From Roseibium sp. (lineage in GTDB: Bacteria; Pseudomonadota; Alphaproteobacteria; Rhizobiales; Stappiaceae), in assembly GCF_025698965.1 (NCBI RefSeq), contig NZ_JAILWL010000007.1, positions 1 to 35,476 on the forward strand: a stretch of 35,476 nt of DNA, written 5' to 3'. Position 1 is the stretch's first letter. Every line of letters begins with the position of its first letter. Position numbers and translations under genes: made by a program. The notes under the pieces were generated by a model. It saw nothing but the letters and a program-made list of their open reading frames with translations, was not told the DNA's origin and did not search any database. Positions 26,863 to 35,476 of the stretch are shown one piece after another.

Positions 26863-29232
26863 ATGACCGACGAAACCAGCGGCAGCGCGCCAAAGAAAAC
26901 AACCCGGAAAACTGCCCCGAAAAACACCCGAAAACCTGCCGCAAAGGCGGCTTCGTCCCAAAAACCCGCTGTCAAGGCTTCGACAAGCGCGAAGTCTGCT
27001 CCTGCAAAGCCAACAACCAAAGCTGCGGCGGCCAAGACCGCTGCAAGCAAATCGGCGGCAAGTAGATCTACCTCCGCATCCAAGCCGCCAGCAAAATCAT
27101 CAACGACGAAGAAACCGGCTGTTGCCTCAAAATCTGCAGCAAAGCCTGCTGCCGCGAAGTCATCTGGAAGTGCGAAAACAGGCACGGCCAAGCCTGCAAC
27201 CAAAGCAGCGGCATCCAAGACCGCAGCCAGCAAACCGGCAGCGAGCCGATCCGCCGCCGCATCCAGGCCTTCGGCAAAACCGGCGACATCAAGGAAACCG
27301 GCAACGAAATCCGCTGCGGCGAAAAAGCCAGCCGCTGTGAAACCAACTGCAAGCGCAAAAGCAGGCACGGCCAAGCCTGCAACCAAAGCAGCGGCATCTA
27401 GGACTGCAGCCAGCAAACCGGCAGCGAGCCGATCCGCCGCCGCATCCAGGCCTTCGGCAAAACCGGCGACATCAAGGAAACCGGCAACGAAATCCGCTGC
27501 GGCGAAAAAGCCAGCCGCTGTGAAACCAACTGCGACCAAACCTGCATCAAAGACGTCCGCTACAAAGACAGCGGCACCCGCTGTGACGAAGCCGACCGCC
27601 AGCAAACCGGCAGCGGTTAAAGCTGCTGCTGCTAAACCACCGGTCGGCAAATCAACTGCGAACAAACCTGTCGCCGCCCGATCGGCCTCAACAAAGCCTG
27701 CAGCAACGAAACCGGCGACTGTCGCTGCAGGTGCCCCGGCAAAAAAGGCGCTCGCACGCAAGCCTGTTGCCAGAAAGCCGGCCACCAGAGCAGCTGCTTC
27801 CTCGGTCAATTACCCAGTTCACGGCACTATCAGCGGACCGCTTGTCATGATCGGCCTTGGGTCCATCGGCAAAGGCACTCTGCCGTTGATCGAGCGTCAT
27901 TTCAAATTCGACAAGAGCCGCTTCACCGTGATCGACCCCGTCGACACGGACGCGAAACTGGTGAGAGACAAGGGCTACAGGTTTCAGAAAGTCGCGCTCA
28001 CTCCGGAAAACTATAAAAACATACTCACTCCGATTTTGAGCGCTGGGGAAGGGCAGGGTTTTGTCGTCAACCTGTCTGTCGACACCTCTTCGCTCGAACT
28101 GATGAAGCTGTGCCGTAAACTCGGCGTTCTCTATCTCGACACGGTCGTTGAACCTTGGCCGGGATTCTACTTCGACGAAAACGCCAGTGCAGCCGATCGT
28201 ACAAATTATGCGTTGCGTGAAACGGTACGCAAAGAAAAAGCCAGAAAGCCGGGCGGCACGACGGCTGTTTCCTGCTGTGGTGCCAATCCTGGCATGGTGT
28301 CCTGGCTGGTAAAAAAAGCGCTGGTGGATATTGCCGCCGACACCGGAACGAAATTCAAAGAGCCCAAAAACCGCAAGGGCTGGGCGAAGCTTATGAAGAA
28401 GACTGGTGTCAAAGGCATTCATATCGCCGAACGTGATACCCAGCGTGCCAAACAACCAAAGCCGCCAAATACCTTCTGGAACACCTGGTCGGTGGAAGGA
28501 TTCCTGTCAGAAGGCTTTCAACCGGCCGAACTTGGATGGGGAACGCACGAGGCCTGGAAACCGAAAAACGCCAAAAGCCACAAGAAAGGATGCAACGCGG
28601 CGATTTATATTGAGCAGCCTGGCGCAAATACCCGGGTAAGAAGCTGGTGCCCAACGCCTGGTGCGCAGTTCGGCTTCTTGGTGACACATAACGAGGCGAT
28701 TTCGATCGCCGACTATTTCACACTTGAGAACGGCAAGAAGGTTTCCTACCGGCCGACCTGCCACTATGCCTATCACCCGGCTGACGAAGCTGTGCTCTCG
28801 CTGGACGAGCTCTTCGGAGCCGCGGGGAAAGTGCAGAAGACACTGCATGTGCTGACCGAGGATGAAATTCGCGACGGAACAGACGAACTTGGCGTGTTTC
28901 TTTATGGTCACAAGAAGAATGCCTACTGGTATGGATCCCAGCTTTCGGTAGAGGAAACACGCAAACTTGCACCTAACCAGAACGCCACCGGTCTGCAGGT
29001 AAGTTCAGCGGTCATAGCTGGTATGGCCTGGGCTCTGGAGAACCCGGAAGCGGGGATCGTCGAAACAGACGAGATGGACTACAAGCGCTGCCTTGAAATC
29101 CAAATGCCGTATCTTGGTCCGGTCAAGGGGTATTATACGGATTGGACACCGCTCGACGGTCGCCCCGGTTTCTTCAAGGAAGACCTGGACAAGAATGATC
29201 CCTGGCAGTTCCGGAATATTCTGGTTCAGTAG
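26863..29232 (+). CDS. hss: Homospermidine synthase with a ~315-aa histone-H1-like Ala/Lys/Pro-rich N-terminal extension
   Basis: Catalytic part starts near VNYPVHGTISGPLVMIGLGSIGKGTLPLIERHFKFDKSRFTVIDPVD, with YLDTVVEPWPGFYFD, CCGANPGMVSWLVKKAL, QPGANTRVRSWCPTPGAQFGFLVTHNEAISIADYFT. The extension is repeated AAKPA/SKPAA/KPATK-type sequence in the same uninterrupted frame. Confidence 0.93.
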   Translation: MTDETSGSAPKKTTRKTAPKNTRKPAAKAASSQKPAVKASTSAKSAPAKPTTKAAAAKTAASKSAASRSTSASKPPAKSSTTKKPAVASKSAAKPAAAKSSGSAKTGTAKPATKAAASKTAASKPAASRSAAASRPSAKPATSRKPATKSAAAKKPAAVKPTASAKAGTAKPATKAAASRTAASKPAASRSAAASRPSAKPATSRKPATKSAAAKKPAAVKPTATKPASKTSATKTAAPAVTKPTASKPAAVKAAAAKPPVGKSTANKPVAARSASTKPAATKPATVAAGAPAKKALARKPVARKPATRAAASSVNYPVHGTISGPLVMIGLGSIGKGTLPLIERHFKFDKSRFTVIDPVDTDAKLVRDKGYRFQKVALTPENYKNILTPILSAGEGQGFVVNLSVDTSSLELMKLCRKLGVLYLDTVVEPWPGFYFDENASAADRTNYALRETVRKEKARKPGGTTAVSCCGANPGMVSWLVKKALVDIAADTGTKFKEPKNRKGWAKLMKKTGVKGIHIAERDTQRAKQPKPPNTFWNTWSVEGFLSEGFQPAELGWGTHEAWKPKNAKSHKKGCNAAIYIEQPGANTRVRSWCPTPGAQFGFLVTHNEAISIADYFTLENGKKVSYRPTCHYAYHPADEAVLSLDELFGAAGKVQKTLHVLTEDEIRDGTDELGVFLYGHKKNAYWYGSQLSVEETRKLAPNQNATGLQVSSAVIAGMAWALENPEAGIVETDEMDYKRCLEIQMPYLGPVKGYYTDWTPLDGRPGFFKEDLDKNDPWQFRNILVQ
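27181..27533 (+). repeat. Tandem duplication: 27181-27350 and 27364-27533 (period 183 bp = 61 codons)
   Basis: Two 170-bp copies differing at 3 positions by eye (ATCCAAGACC vs ATCTAGGACT), in frame within the H1-like extension. Confidence 0.93.
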
Positions 29233-29252
29233 ATCCTACTTCAATGTGCGAC

Positions 29253-29283
29253 GAGGCTCTGAACACCAATCAGAGCCTCTTTG
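29253..29283 (+). terminator. Rho-independent terminator after the homospermidine synthase gene
   Basis: GAGGCTCTGA-ACACCAA-TCAGAGCCTC-TTTG. Confidence 0.8.
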
Positions 29284-29436
29284 CCCAACGAACTGCTTGC
29301 CTCCTGTCAGAAAGTTCGACCGGTCAAAGGCGGTGTTGTTGCCAGGCAAACTGCAGGCGGCAGAAGTAGATTAATTATTTTTGAAAAATCCCTGCTGCTC
29401 TGGAATGTGAAACAATCGTTTCCTACCTAAGCCGGG

Positions 29437-29886
29437 TTGCTGAACGAAACCATTCCAATTCAGCGAACCAGGCGGTCCGGTCTTGAGGATCGGGATTGCT
29501 CAGCAAGATCTTTAACAATCGAAATGGTTCTGGATATTCCTGTGATGAGCATTCTGTTCGATGCCAGCCTTCTGATGCTGGATGTCGCCATCTTTGGCGC
29601 AACTGTTTTCGGCTATTTCATTGTTTCGAGGTTCTTTCAGGCGAAAAGGCGTCGCGGTTTTATGGGTGGCGATGGTATTGCCTTCGTGATTGCCGGTGTC
29701 CTCTTTACCGCATTCACAGTCAGTTATATCGAAATTTTCAGTCTGGCTTTCCGCTTGCCGTTCTCTGCTTACACTGATCTTGCGATCGGACTTGGCAGCG
29801 TCACGGTGGCGATTGCTTTGGCCTATGCCGCTTCCAAGGTTCATTTGACCCGCAAGGAACGGTCTCGGAGAGCTGTTTCAGGATAA
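29437..29886 (+). CDS. Small hypothetical integral membrane protein
   Basis: Three hydrophobic segments (LLMLDVAIFGATVFGYFIVSRFF; GIAFVIAGVLFTAFTVSYIEIF; LAIGLGSVTVAIALAYAA). Start may be 29524 or 29545. Confidence 0.6.
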   Translation: MLNETIPIQRTRRSGLEDRDCSARSLTIEMVLDIPVMSILFDASLLMLDVAIFGATVFGYFIVSRFFQAKRRRGFMGGDGIAFVIAGVLFTAFTVSYIEIFSLAFRLPFSAYTDLAIGLGSVTVAIALAYAASKVHLTRKERSRRAVSG

Positions 29887-30016
29887 GACCTGTGGCTTTT
29901 CGTTTTCATCGGCTTGTTTCTCAAGGAAAAAATCAACCTCGGCGCGATGGCCGAGGTAATGGTTTGGAACTTGGTTGGTGCTTCGGTCAAATGATCCGAC
30001 ATTTAACGGATGCGCT

Positions 30017-30409
30017 CTAATTACCGAGTTTTGCGACCCCGAGAGGGACATTGAATTTGCGGCACCAGATGTAGACTTCGTTATAGGCGTTTGCGTCGAT
30101 CCCGTTGCGCAGTCGATAGCTTTGCTTGCCATTCAGGTTTTTCAGCGCGCCAAGATCCGTTCTGGCGTCGTATTTGCCGTTCTTGCCAAGACCCACACGA
30201 GCGTCCGGTGCACCATCCAGGCTGAAATCATTGAAAAGTACGACACGCGAACCAGTCAGTTCAGCCTTGCCGGTCGTGACATGGTTGCTGCGTCCTGAAA
30301 ACTTGCCGGTTCGACCATCACCACCTGCCCAGGCAGGGCCCAGGCCTGTCATAAGGCCTGCCGCCGCGAAGCCTGCCGTTAGTTTTAAAACTTGTCTGCG
30401 GTTTTGCAT
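30017..30409 (-). CDS. Tat-exported DM13-domain protein
   Basis: MQNRRQVLKLTAGFAAAGLMTGLGPAWA signal; VVLFNDFSLDGAPDARVGLG...LKNLNGKQSYRLRNGIDANAYNEVYIWCRKFNVPLGVAKL, DM13 pattern with conserved WC. Confidence 0.85.
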   Translation of the reverse strand: MQNRRQVLKLTAGFAAAGLMTGLGPAWAGGDGRTGKFSGRSNHVTTGKAELTGSRVVLFNDFSLDGAPDARVGLGKNGKYDARTDLGALKNLNGKQSYRLRNGIDANAYNEVYIWCRKFNVPLGVAKLGN

Positions 30410-30824
30410 CAGGTGCTTCCTTCTCCAGTGTTTGCGGGCAAGCGCTCATCAGGATGCCGCGCGATGCGACCGTTCGATACGGCCGAAGAGAGAAACGTTC
30501 CTCAGCTTGATTGGCTCCATGGTTTCTGTTCGCAATCGATAACAAAATTGCGAATTCCGCGCGAGCAGTTCCGCTTGAATAGATGTGCAATTCAAATAAC
30601 AGGAATATCTCTGGCCTATCAGGATTTTTACTTAAGTCTGAAATCTAATTTTCAGTTTCTGCACTCAATCGAAAGTTGTTTTCTTTGTTTTATATGTATT
30701 TATGGTATGTTTTGTCAGTTGAAAAATAGGTAAACCTTACAATACGCTTCTGTAATCAGTTTAGATCAATAATTTTTTTACTTTCCGCTGCGTTAATTTA
30801 ATTATCACTGTTGTGGGGGAAAGA

Positions 30825-32303
30825 ATGGCTTTTCTGGTTCGAAATTCTGCGAAAGCGATCCTTGACGCTTTCAGTCGTTCACAGGCGATGATTGAATTTA
30901 CGCCGGATGGTGTCATTCTGGATGCCAACCCGAATTTCCTGGGGGCGATGGGTTACGCTCTTGAGGAAATCAAAGGCCAGCATCATCGGTTGTTTGTTGA
31001 CCCGGACTATGCAGAAAGCCAGGAGTATGTGGACTTTTGGCACGAGCTTGCAGAGGGCCAGTTCAAAGCCGCCGAGTTTCTCCGGTTTGACAAACAGGGA
31101 AACGATGTCTGGATCCAGGCATCGTACAATCCCGTCATGAACGGAGCCGGCAAAGTCGTAAAAGTCGTCAAGATTGCCGCGGATATCACCGCGCAGAAGA
31201 TGCGTAATGCGGATAATGAAGGTCAGGTGGACGCGATCAACCGATCACAGGCCGTCATTCACTTTGAATTGGATGGCACGATCCTCGACGCAAACGATAA
31301 TTTTCTGTCGGCCATGGGTTACTCTCTGGAAGAAATTCAGGGACAGCATCATGGAATGTTTGTTGAACCCGATTTCCGTGAAAGCGCTGAGTACCGTCAG
31401 TTCTGGGAAGACCTTGCAGCCGGTCAATTCAAGTCCAACGAGTTCAAGCGGATTGCCAAGGGGGGACGGGAGATTTGGATCCAGGCAACCTATAACCCCA
31501 TTTACGATGCGGCCGGACGACCGTTCAAGGTGGTAAAATTCGCCTCCGATATCACGGAACAGGTCACTGAGCGGCACCGCCGGGTTGAAACGCAGAAGAA
31601 GATTGACGAAGACTTGTCTGAAATCGCGCAATCCATCTCGGAAGCCTCGCATCAGGCCAATGAATCAGCCTCAGCGTCTGAACAAACGTCTTCCAGCGTT
31701 CAGACTGTGGCTGCTGCGGCTGAAGAGCTCGTCGCGTCCATTCAGGAAATCAGCCGGCAGGTTCAGGTGGCACTTGAAGTGTCTCAAAACGCGGTCGGTG
31801 AGGCCGAACGTTCAAGCGAAATCATGTCCGGTCTTTCTGAAGATGCCAAGACGATCGGATCTGTCATCGAATTGATCGACGGGATTGCGGACCAAACCAA
31901 TCTTCTGGCGCTGAACGCGACAATTGAAGCTGCCCGGGCCGGCGAGGCTGGCAAAGGTTTTGCGGTTGTCGCTTCTGAAGTGAAGAACCTTGCCTCTCAG
32001 ACCAGCAAGGCAACCGAGGAAATCTCGGCTCAGGTCAGTTCCGTGCAGGAGACGACCGAGAATGCAGTTGATGCGATTGCCTCAATCATGGCGGTGATCA
32101 AGAATATCGGTGAAATTGCAACAAGCATATCGACGGCAGTCGAGGAGCAAACAGCCGTCACCAACGATATCTCGTCAAATATGCAGTCCGCGGCCCAGGG
32201 GGTGGATCTGATCACCAAGAACATGCAGGTGATATCGTCTGCGACGACGCAGATCGATGCAGCCACGAACAACGTCCGCGAAGCATCCCTGACATTGCAG
32301 TAG
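30825..32303 (+). CDS. Methyl-accepting chemotaxis protein with two tandem PAS domains and no evident TM segment
   Basis: Two PAS copies ([28 protein letters not shown]... and [28 protein letters not shown]...), then MCP hairpin [61 protein letters not shown]. Confidence 0.95.
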   Translation: MAFLVRNSAKAILDAFSRSQAMIEFTPDGVILDANPNFLGAMGYALEEIKGQHHRLFVDPDYAESQEYVDFWHELAEGQFKAAEFLRFDKQGNDVWIQASYNPVMNGAGKVVKVVKIAADITAQKMRNADNEGQVDAINRSQAVIHFELDGTILDANDNFLSAMGYSLEEIQGQHHGMFVEPDFRESAEYRQFWEDLAAGQFKSNEFKRIAKGGREIWIQATYNPIYDAAGRPFKVVKFASDITEQVTERHRRVETQKKIDEDLSEIAQSISEASHQANESASASEQTSSSVQTVAAAAEELVASIQEISRQVQVALEVSQNAVGEAERSSEIMSGLSEDAKTIGSVIELIDGIADQTNLLALNATIEAARAGEAGKGFAVVASEVKNLASQTSKATEEISAQVSSVQETTENAVDAIASIMAVIKNIGEIATSISTAVEEQTAVTNDISSNMQSAAQGVDLITKNMQVISSATTQIDAATNNVREASLTLQ

Positions 32304-32477
32304 ATTTGTCAGGTCCTGAATTGATTTGCCCTTCCGGATGAAGATGCTCTGCGTGAATGAGCTGATAGCGAAAACGGCTGTGCTTGGGGCATGAAATCCG
32401 CCGCCCGCCAAAGGCGGGGCAGCGGGGCCGGCCAATGAGACCGTCGTTCCAAAATCGGTTTTCGCACAGTCACGTTC

Positions 32478-32882
32478 TCACCACCCGAATTGGAACGTTG
32501 TTCCTGTTTGACCATGGCCGTTTTGAACGACGTGGCCATTGGTGTTTCTTCCGAACTGAAACAGTCCATAAGAATTGTTGTTGCCATGCTGCTGCAATGT
32601 GCCGTTGTGGCCGTTACCGTCCTGATAAACAATGCCGTGGTTGGCAAAACCGTTCTGAAGGATTCCTGCGGCGTTGCCGAAACCGTTTTGCTTGATGCCG
32701 CCCTGCTTGCCGAGATCATTGGCCACAGCAGCTGCGATGAGCCCGGCGCGCATCAGGTGTTGTTGTTCAGCGTTTTGCGGGTTCAAGGTTACGGAAAAGG
32801 AGCCTCCGGCAAGGGCTGGCGTTGCTGTCAGTCCACCGACCAATGCAGCCGCGGCGATAAAGCGAGTGATTTTACGGGTCAT
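32478..32882 (-). CDS. Curlin-repeat protein (CsgA/CsgB-like)
   Basis: Signal MTRKITRFIAAAALVGGLTATPALA; repeats IKQNGFGNAAGILQNGFANHGIVYQDGNGHNGTLQQHGNNNSYGLFQFGRNTNGHVVQNGHGQTGTTFQFG. Confidence 0.85.
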   Translation of the reverse strand: MTRKITRFIAAAALVGGLTATPALAGGSFSVTLNPQNAEQQHLMRAGLIAAAVANDLGKQGGIKQNGFGNAAGILQNGFANHGIVYQDGNGHNGTLQQHGNNNSYGLFQFGRNTNGHVVQNGHGQTGTTFQFGW

Positions 32883-32911
32883 TTGTGCGTCTTTCGTAAG
32901 AATGAGGATGG

Positions 32912-33304
32912 TCAGATGTGATCGCCGATACGGGTCTCGCATTCAAAGGACGCGCCATCGATCCTGTATTGCAGTCGGGCGTCATAGATGCCGTCGTTGC
33001 CAAGCGTAACGCGACCGATTTCGGCTTTGCCGTCCCGACCGATTTCGAAGGCTCCACCTTGACTGGTGGACGTTGTTCCACTTGCGCCGCCGCCTTTGAT
33101 GGTCAAGCGATACTGGCCGGCCTGGCCGGGTTCACCTTTTGCTATCCCGGTCAGGGTCAAAGAGCCTCGGCCGGTCTCAGTGTTGATAGCGCATGCATTT
33201 TCTGACGTATTTTCATGAGCTTGCGAGGTATCTGTCGCATAATGTACTGCACCAAACCCGGCAATCAGGGCTGCAAGGCTCATGGCTTTAAGATTGGAAA
33301 ACAT
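32912..33304 (-). CDS. csgH: CsgH-like curli chaperone/inhibitor
   Basis: Signal peptide, then GQAGQYRLTIKGGGASGTTSTSQGGAFEIGRDGKAEIGRVTLGNDGIYDARLQYRIDGASFECETRI; located between two curlin genes. Confidence 0.75.
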   Translation of the reverse strand: MFSNLKAMSLAALIAGFGAVHYATDTSQAHENTSENACAINTETGRGSLTLTGIAKGEPGQAGQYRLTIKGGGASGTTSTSQGGAFEIGRDGKAEIGRVTLGNDGIYDARLQYRIDGASFECETRIGDHI

Positions 33305-33376
33305 GGTTTCCTCCTTGAGGATGTTTCGGTGGCCGGATTGACCGGACCACCAAAAGCATCAGGGATAGGTGAAGTC

Positions 33377-33811
33377 CTACGGACACGTTTGGACAAAGGC
33401 GGCAACATTGCCGGAGCCGGCTTGATTGACGGATGCTTCGCAACCGTGCCCGACCTGGACACCGGCCGCGATGTTGCCGTTCCCATCCTGGGTCATAACC
33501 GCGTTGTGGTCGGTGCCGAACTGGCCAACCCCTGCAGAATTGCCCGAGCCGTTCTGCCAGGTGTCGGCAAAGTTATGTGCTCCGGTCTGGCCGACCGCGG
33601 TAGTATTGCTGTTGCCGAACTGATTGCTGATGGTCTCATTGGCATGTCCGTCTTGGAAAATGCCGATCAGATTGTTGAAACCATTCTGGTTGCCGCCTGC
33701 AACGTGACCAAATCCGAATTGCTCGATATTGATGCCGTTTGCGCTGACGGGCAGGGATGCGGCGGTAAGAAAAATGGCTGCGGTGGTGCCGAGAACAATT
33801 TTGCGGAACAT
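33377..33811 (-). CDS. Curlin-repeat protein (CsgA-like major subunit candidate)
   Basis: Signal MFRKIVLGTTAAIFLTAASLPVSA; NQNGFNNLIGIFQDGHANETISNQFGNSNTTAVGQTGAHNFADTWQNGSGNSAGVGQFGTDHNAVMTQDGNGNIAAGVQVG. Confidence 0.87.
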   Translation of the reverse strand: MFRKIVLGTTAAIFLTAASLPVSANGINIEQFGFGHVAGGNQNGFNNLIGIFQDGHANETISNQFGNSNTTAVGQTGAHNFADTWQNGSGNSAGVGQFGTDHNAVMTQDGNGNIAAGVQVGHGCEASVNQAGSGNVAAFVQTCP

Positions 33812-34185
33812 CTGGACTTCCTCCTGTCGGTGCGGCCTCGCCGCGTTTTGAAGACAAGTGGAAGTTAGTCGGCGCGTTCGGAACTCGCCCTGAATGTCGC
33901 GTTCAGATTGGGTTCATTGTGGTGTTCAAATTTGGGCAGAGGCAGTTTGCTAGGTATAGCCAGGCGATCTGGCTTGTCGTGGAATGACCTAAAAAACTAT
34001 GTTTGTTTGAACTTGTTCTGGTGTGTTTCGGCGAGCCCAAACACTCGATTGTTATCGAAAAATGGTGGAAATCCGCCTCATCAAGATAATTTTACCATCG
34101 TAAATAATAACAATGCTTGCAGCGGACGAGTTTTGCTGGCATCCGTTGGTTGTAATGTATTCATTATCTTATTTTTGAGTCTTAG

Positions 34186-34461
34186 ATGTCTGATATTTTT
34201 GATAAAATCAAAGCGATCACCGCAAGGAACTTCAATTTGGCCACGTGGATTATCAACAGGGATACCACGCTAAGTAGATTGGGGGCAGATAGCCTTGATG
34301 CCATTGGTCTGATCATGGCCGTTGAAAGGGAACTTGGCTGTCTTGTCCCGAACGACGCGTTCAGTGCGGCAGTCCCCGCGTCGGGTGAAATGACATTCGG
34401 CACCTTCGTCGACATCATTGAAAAATCCATAAGGCGGGATGGTCGTAAGATAGCAGGGTGA
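34186..34461 (+). CDS. Acyl carrier protein-like (phosphopantetheine attachment site)
   Basis: MSDIFDKIKAITARNFNLATWIINRDTTLSRLGADSLDAIGLIMAVERELGCLVPNDAF: GADSLD serine motif. Confidence 0.85.
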   Translation: MSDIFDKIKAITARNFNLATWIINRDTTLSRLGADSLDAIGLIMAVERELGCLVPNDAFSAAVPASGEMTFGTFVDIIEKSIRRDGRKIAG

Positions 34462-34493
34462 ATGATCTGCGATCTCGATGAGTGATGTCTTGC

Positions 34494-35476
34494 TCAACCG
34501 ATCAAGCGCACCACTTCCATGGGTTCCGCCTTGCCCTTGACCATTTGCGCACCGATCGGTTCCTGCTGAATGTCGTCACTCAGTTTCTTCGCAACCTCTT
34601 TGGAGACCAGGATCGTCACATCTGCGTCCGGATCGATCTCTTTGCCGAGGCTTTCAAGCCTTGAGGCCGCGTTTACCGTATCGCCGATCACGGTGTAATT
34701 GACGCGTTCTGGTGCGCCGATGTCACCGACCACGAGGGGACCGAGATGCAGACCAATGCGGATACGTATCGGAGGTTTACCCTCGTTCCTTCTGTGACAA
34801 TTGTCTTCACGTATCGCACGGGCCATACCGAGAGCCGCGCGCGCCGCGTGCTCTGCCGGATTGTCGAGATGATCCGGTGCGCCCCAGAATGCCATGACAC
34901 TATCGCCGATATATTTGTCGATCGTCCCTCCGTTCTTTCTGATCTCAGCGCCCAGAAGCGACAGGTGATGGTTCACGAATGCTGCGGTTTGCGAAGCAGA
35001 CATGCCTTCTGAAGCAGAGGTGAAACCGGCAATATCTGTGAACAGGACGGCGACTTCACGTTCTTCCGGCGGTGCGTCGGCGCGGCCTTCGCTGAGCAGT
35101 TTGAGCACCAGCGCTTTTGGCACATAACGCCGAAATGCATCCAGACCGCTGACCATGGAATTGAAGCCGCTGGCCAGGTCGTCCAATTCTCGCACCGAGC
35201 TGCGCGGCAGTTCCTCGACAGCATCCAGATCCAGTTTCGCGACAGCGCGCGCTCCGATTGCTGCCCTGCGGATCGGTTGTCCGATCCTATGGGCGAGTAG
35301 ACCGGCTCCAACCAGTGACAATCCCAGTAGCGCAACTCCAAGAACGATGGAATCAGTGAGCTGGTCGAAAGGCTGTTCGAGGATCGACGCGGGAAAATGG
35401 GCCCCCATCGCGATGGGCAAACCGAACGAGCCTTGTTGGCCCCGGTCCAGAATAACAAATCGCTTGTCCTGAAACT
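34494..35476 (-). CDS. HAMP-class III adenylate/guanylate cyclase (5' end beyond the window)
   Basis: HAMP region then VAVLFTDIAGFTSASEGMSASQTAAFVNHHLSLLGAEIRKNGGTIDKYIGDSVMAFWGAP...RIGLHLGPLVVGDIGAPERVNYTVIGDTVNAASRLESLGK; frame open through 35476. Confidence 0.94.
   Translation of the reverse strand, partial: FQDKRFVILDRGQQGSFGLPIAMGAHFPASILEQPFDQLTDSIVLGVALLGLSLVGAGLLAHRIGQPIRRAAIGARAVAKLDLDAVEELPRSSVRELDDLASGFNSMVSGLDAFRRYVPKALVLKLLSEGRADAPPEEREVAVLFTDIAGFTSASEGMSASQTAAFVNHHLSLLGAEIRKNGGTIDKYIGDSVMAFWGAPDHLDNPAEHAARAALGMARAIREDNCHRRNEGKPPIRIRIGLHLGPLVVGDIGAPERVNYTVIGDTVNAASRLESLGKEIDPDADVTILVSKEVAKKLSDDIQQEPIGAQMVKGKAEPMEVVRLIG

Noticed and set aside
27068-27533. Tandem repeats considered as a possible CRISPR or VNTR-type noncoding array
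   Set aside because: Copies are adjacent, in frame and coding, with no unique spacers of regular size.
26838-27809. 323-aa minus-strand ORF (AAGFLDVAGFAEGLDAAADRL... repeats)
   Set aside because: Antisense shadow of the GC-rich H1-like repeat region; the plus frame continues into a recognisable enzyme.
32395-32440. CCGCCCGCCAAAGGCGGGGCAGCGG hairpin between the chemoreceptor and curlin genes as a terminator
   Set aside because: Imperfect stem and no T-tract on either side, so not listed as a terminator.
33215-33868. 217-aa plus-strand ORF
   Set aside because: Shadow of the curlin-repeat gene; its repeats mirror the curlin repeats.

Overview
The window looks like a chromosomal segment from an alphaproteobacterium, probably Hyphomicrobiales/Stappiaceae-like (inferred from gene content and codon style, not searched). 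Contents in order: C-terminal part of cobalamin-dependent methionine synthase (metH); a small-ORF region with paired palindromes; divergent azoreductase/LysR; LysE exporter; ArsR regulator divergent from a NIPSNAP-ABM-DMT exporter-cupin operon; a two-component system divergent from a secreted multi-EF-hand protein; an internally duplicated uncharacterized protein; YceI; a VOC/thioredoxin-like/quinone-oxidoreductase/ABM block with a divergent LysR; an accessory stretch (structured intergenic region, small hypothetical, AprI/Inh-like lipoprotein, sulfotransferase, two-TM secreted-type protein); a second two-component system; a polyamine locus (speF-type leader RNA, ornithine decarboxylase, GNAT, homospermidine synthase); a DM13 protein; a double-PAS chemoreceptor; a small curli cluster (two curlin-repeat proteins flanking a CsgH-like protein); an orphan acyl carrier protein; and a HAMP-class III adenylate cyclase running off the right edge. 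The most striking observation is that the homospermidine synthase has a roughly 315-aa histone-H1-like Ala/Lys/Pro-rich N-terminal extension, continuous in frame, with a recent 170-bp tandem duplication inside it. The ornithine decarboxylase leader also contains a possible 26-codon upstream ORF and a hairpin covering the ribosome-binding site. No tRNA, rRNA, CRISPR array, transposase or integrase was recognised. All family calls are by eye; no searches were run.
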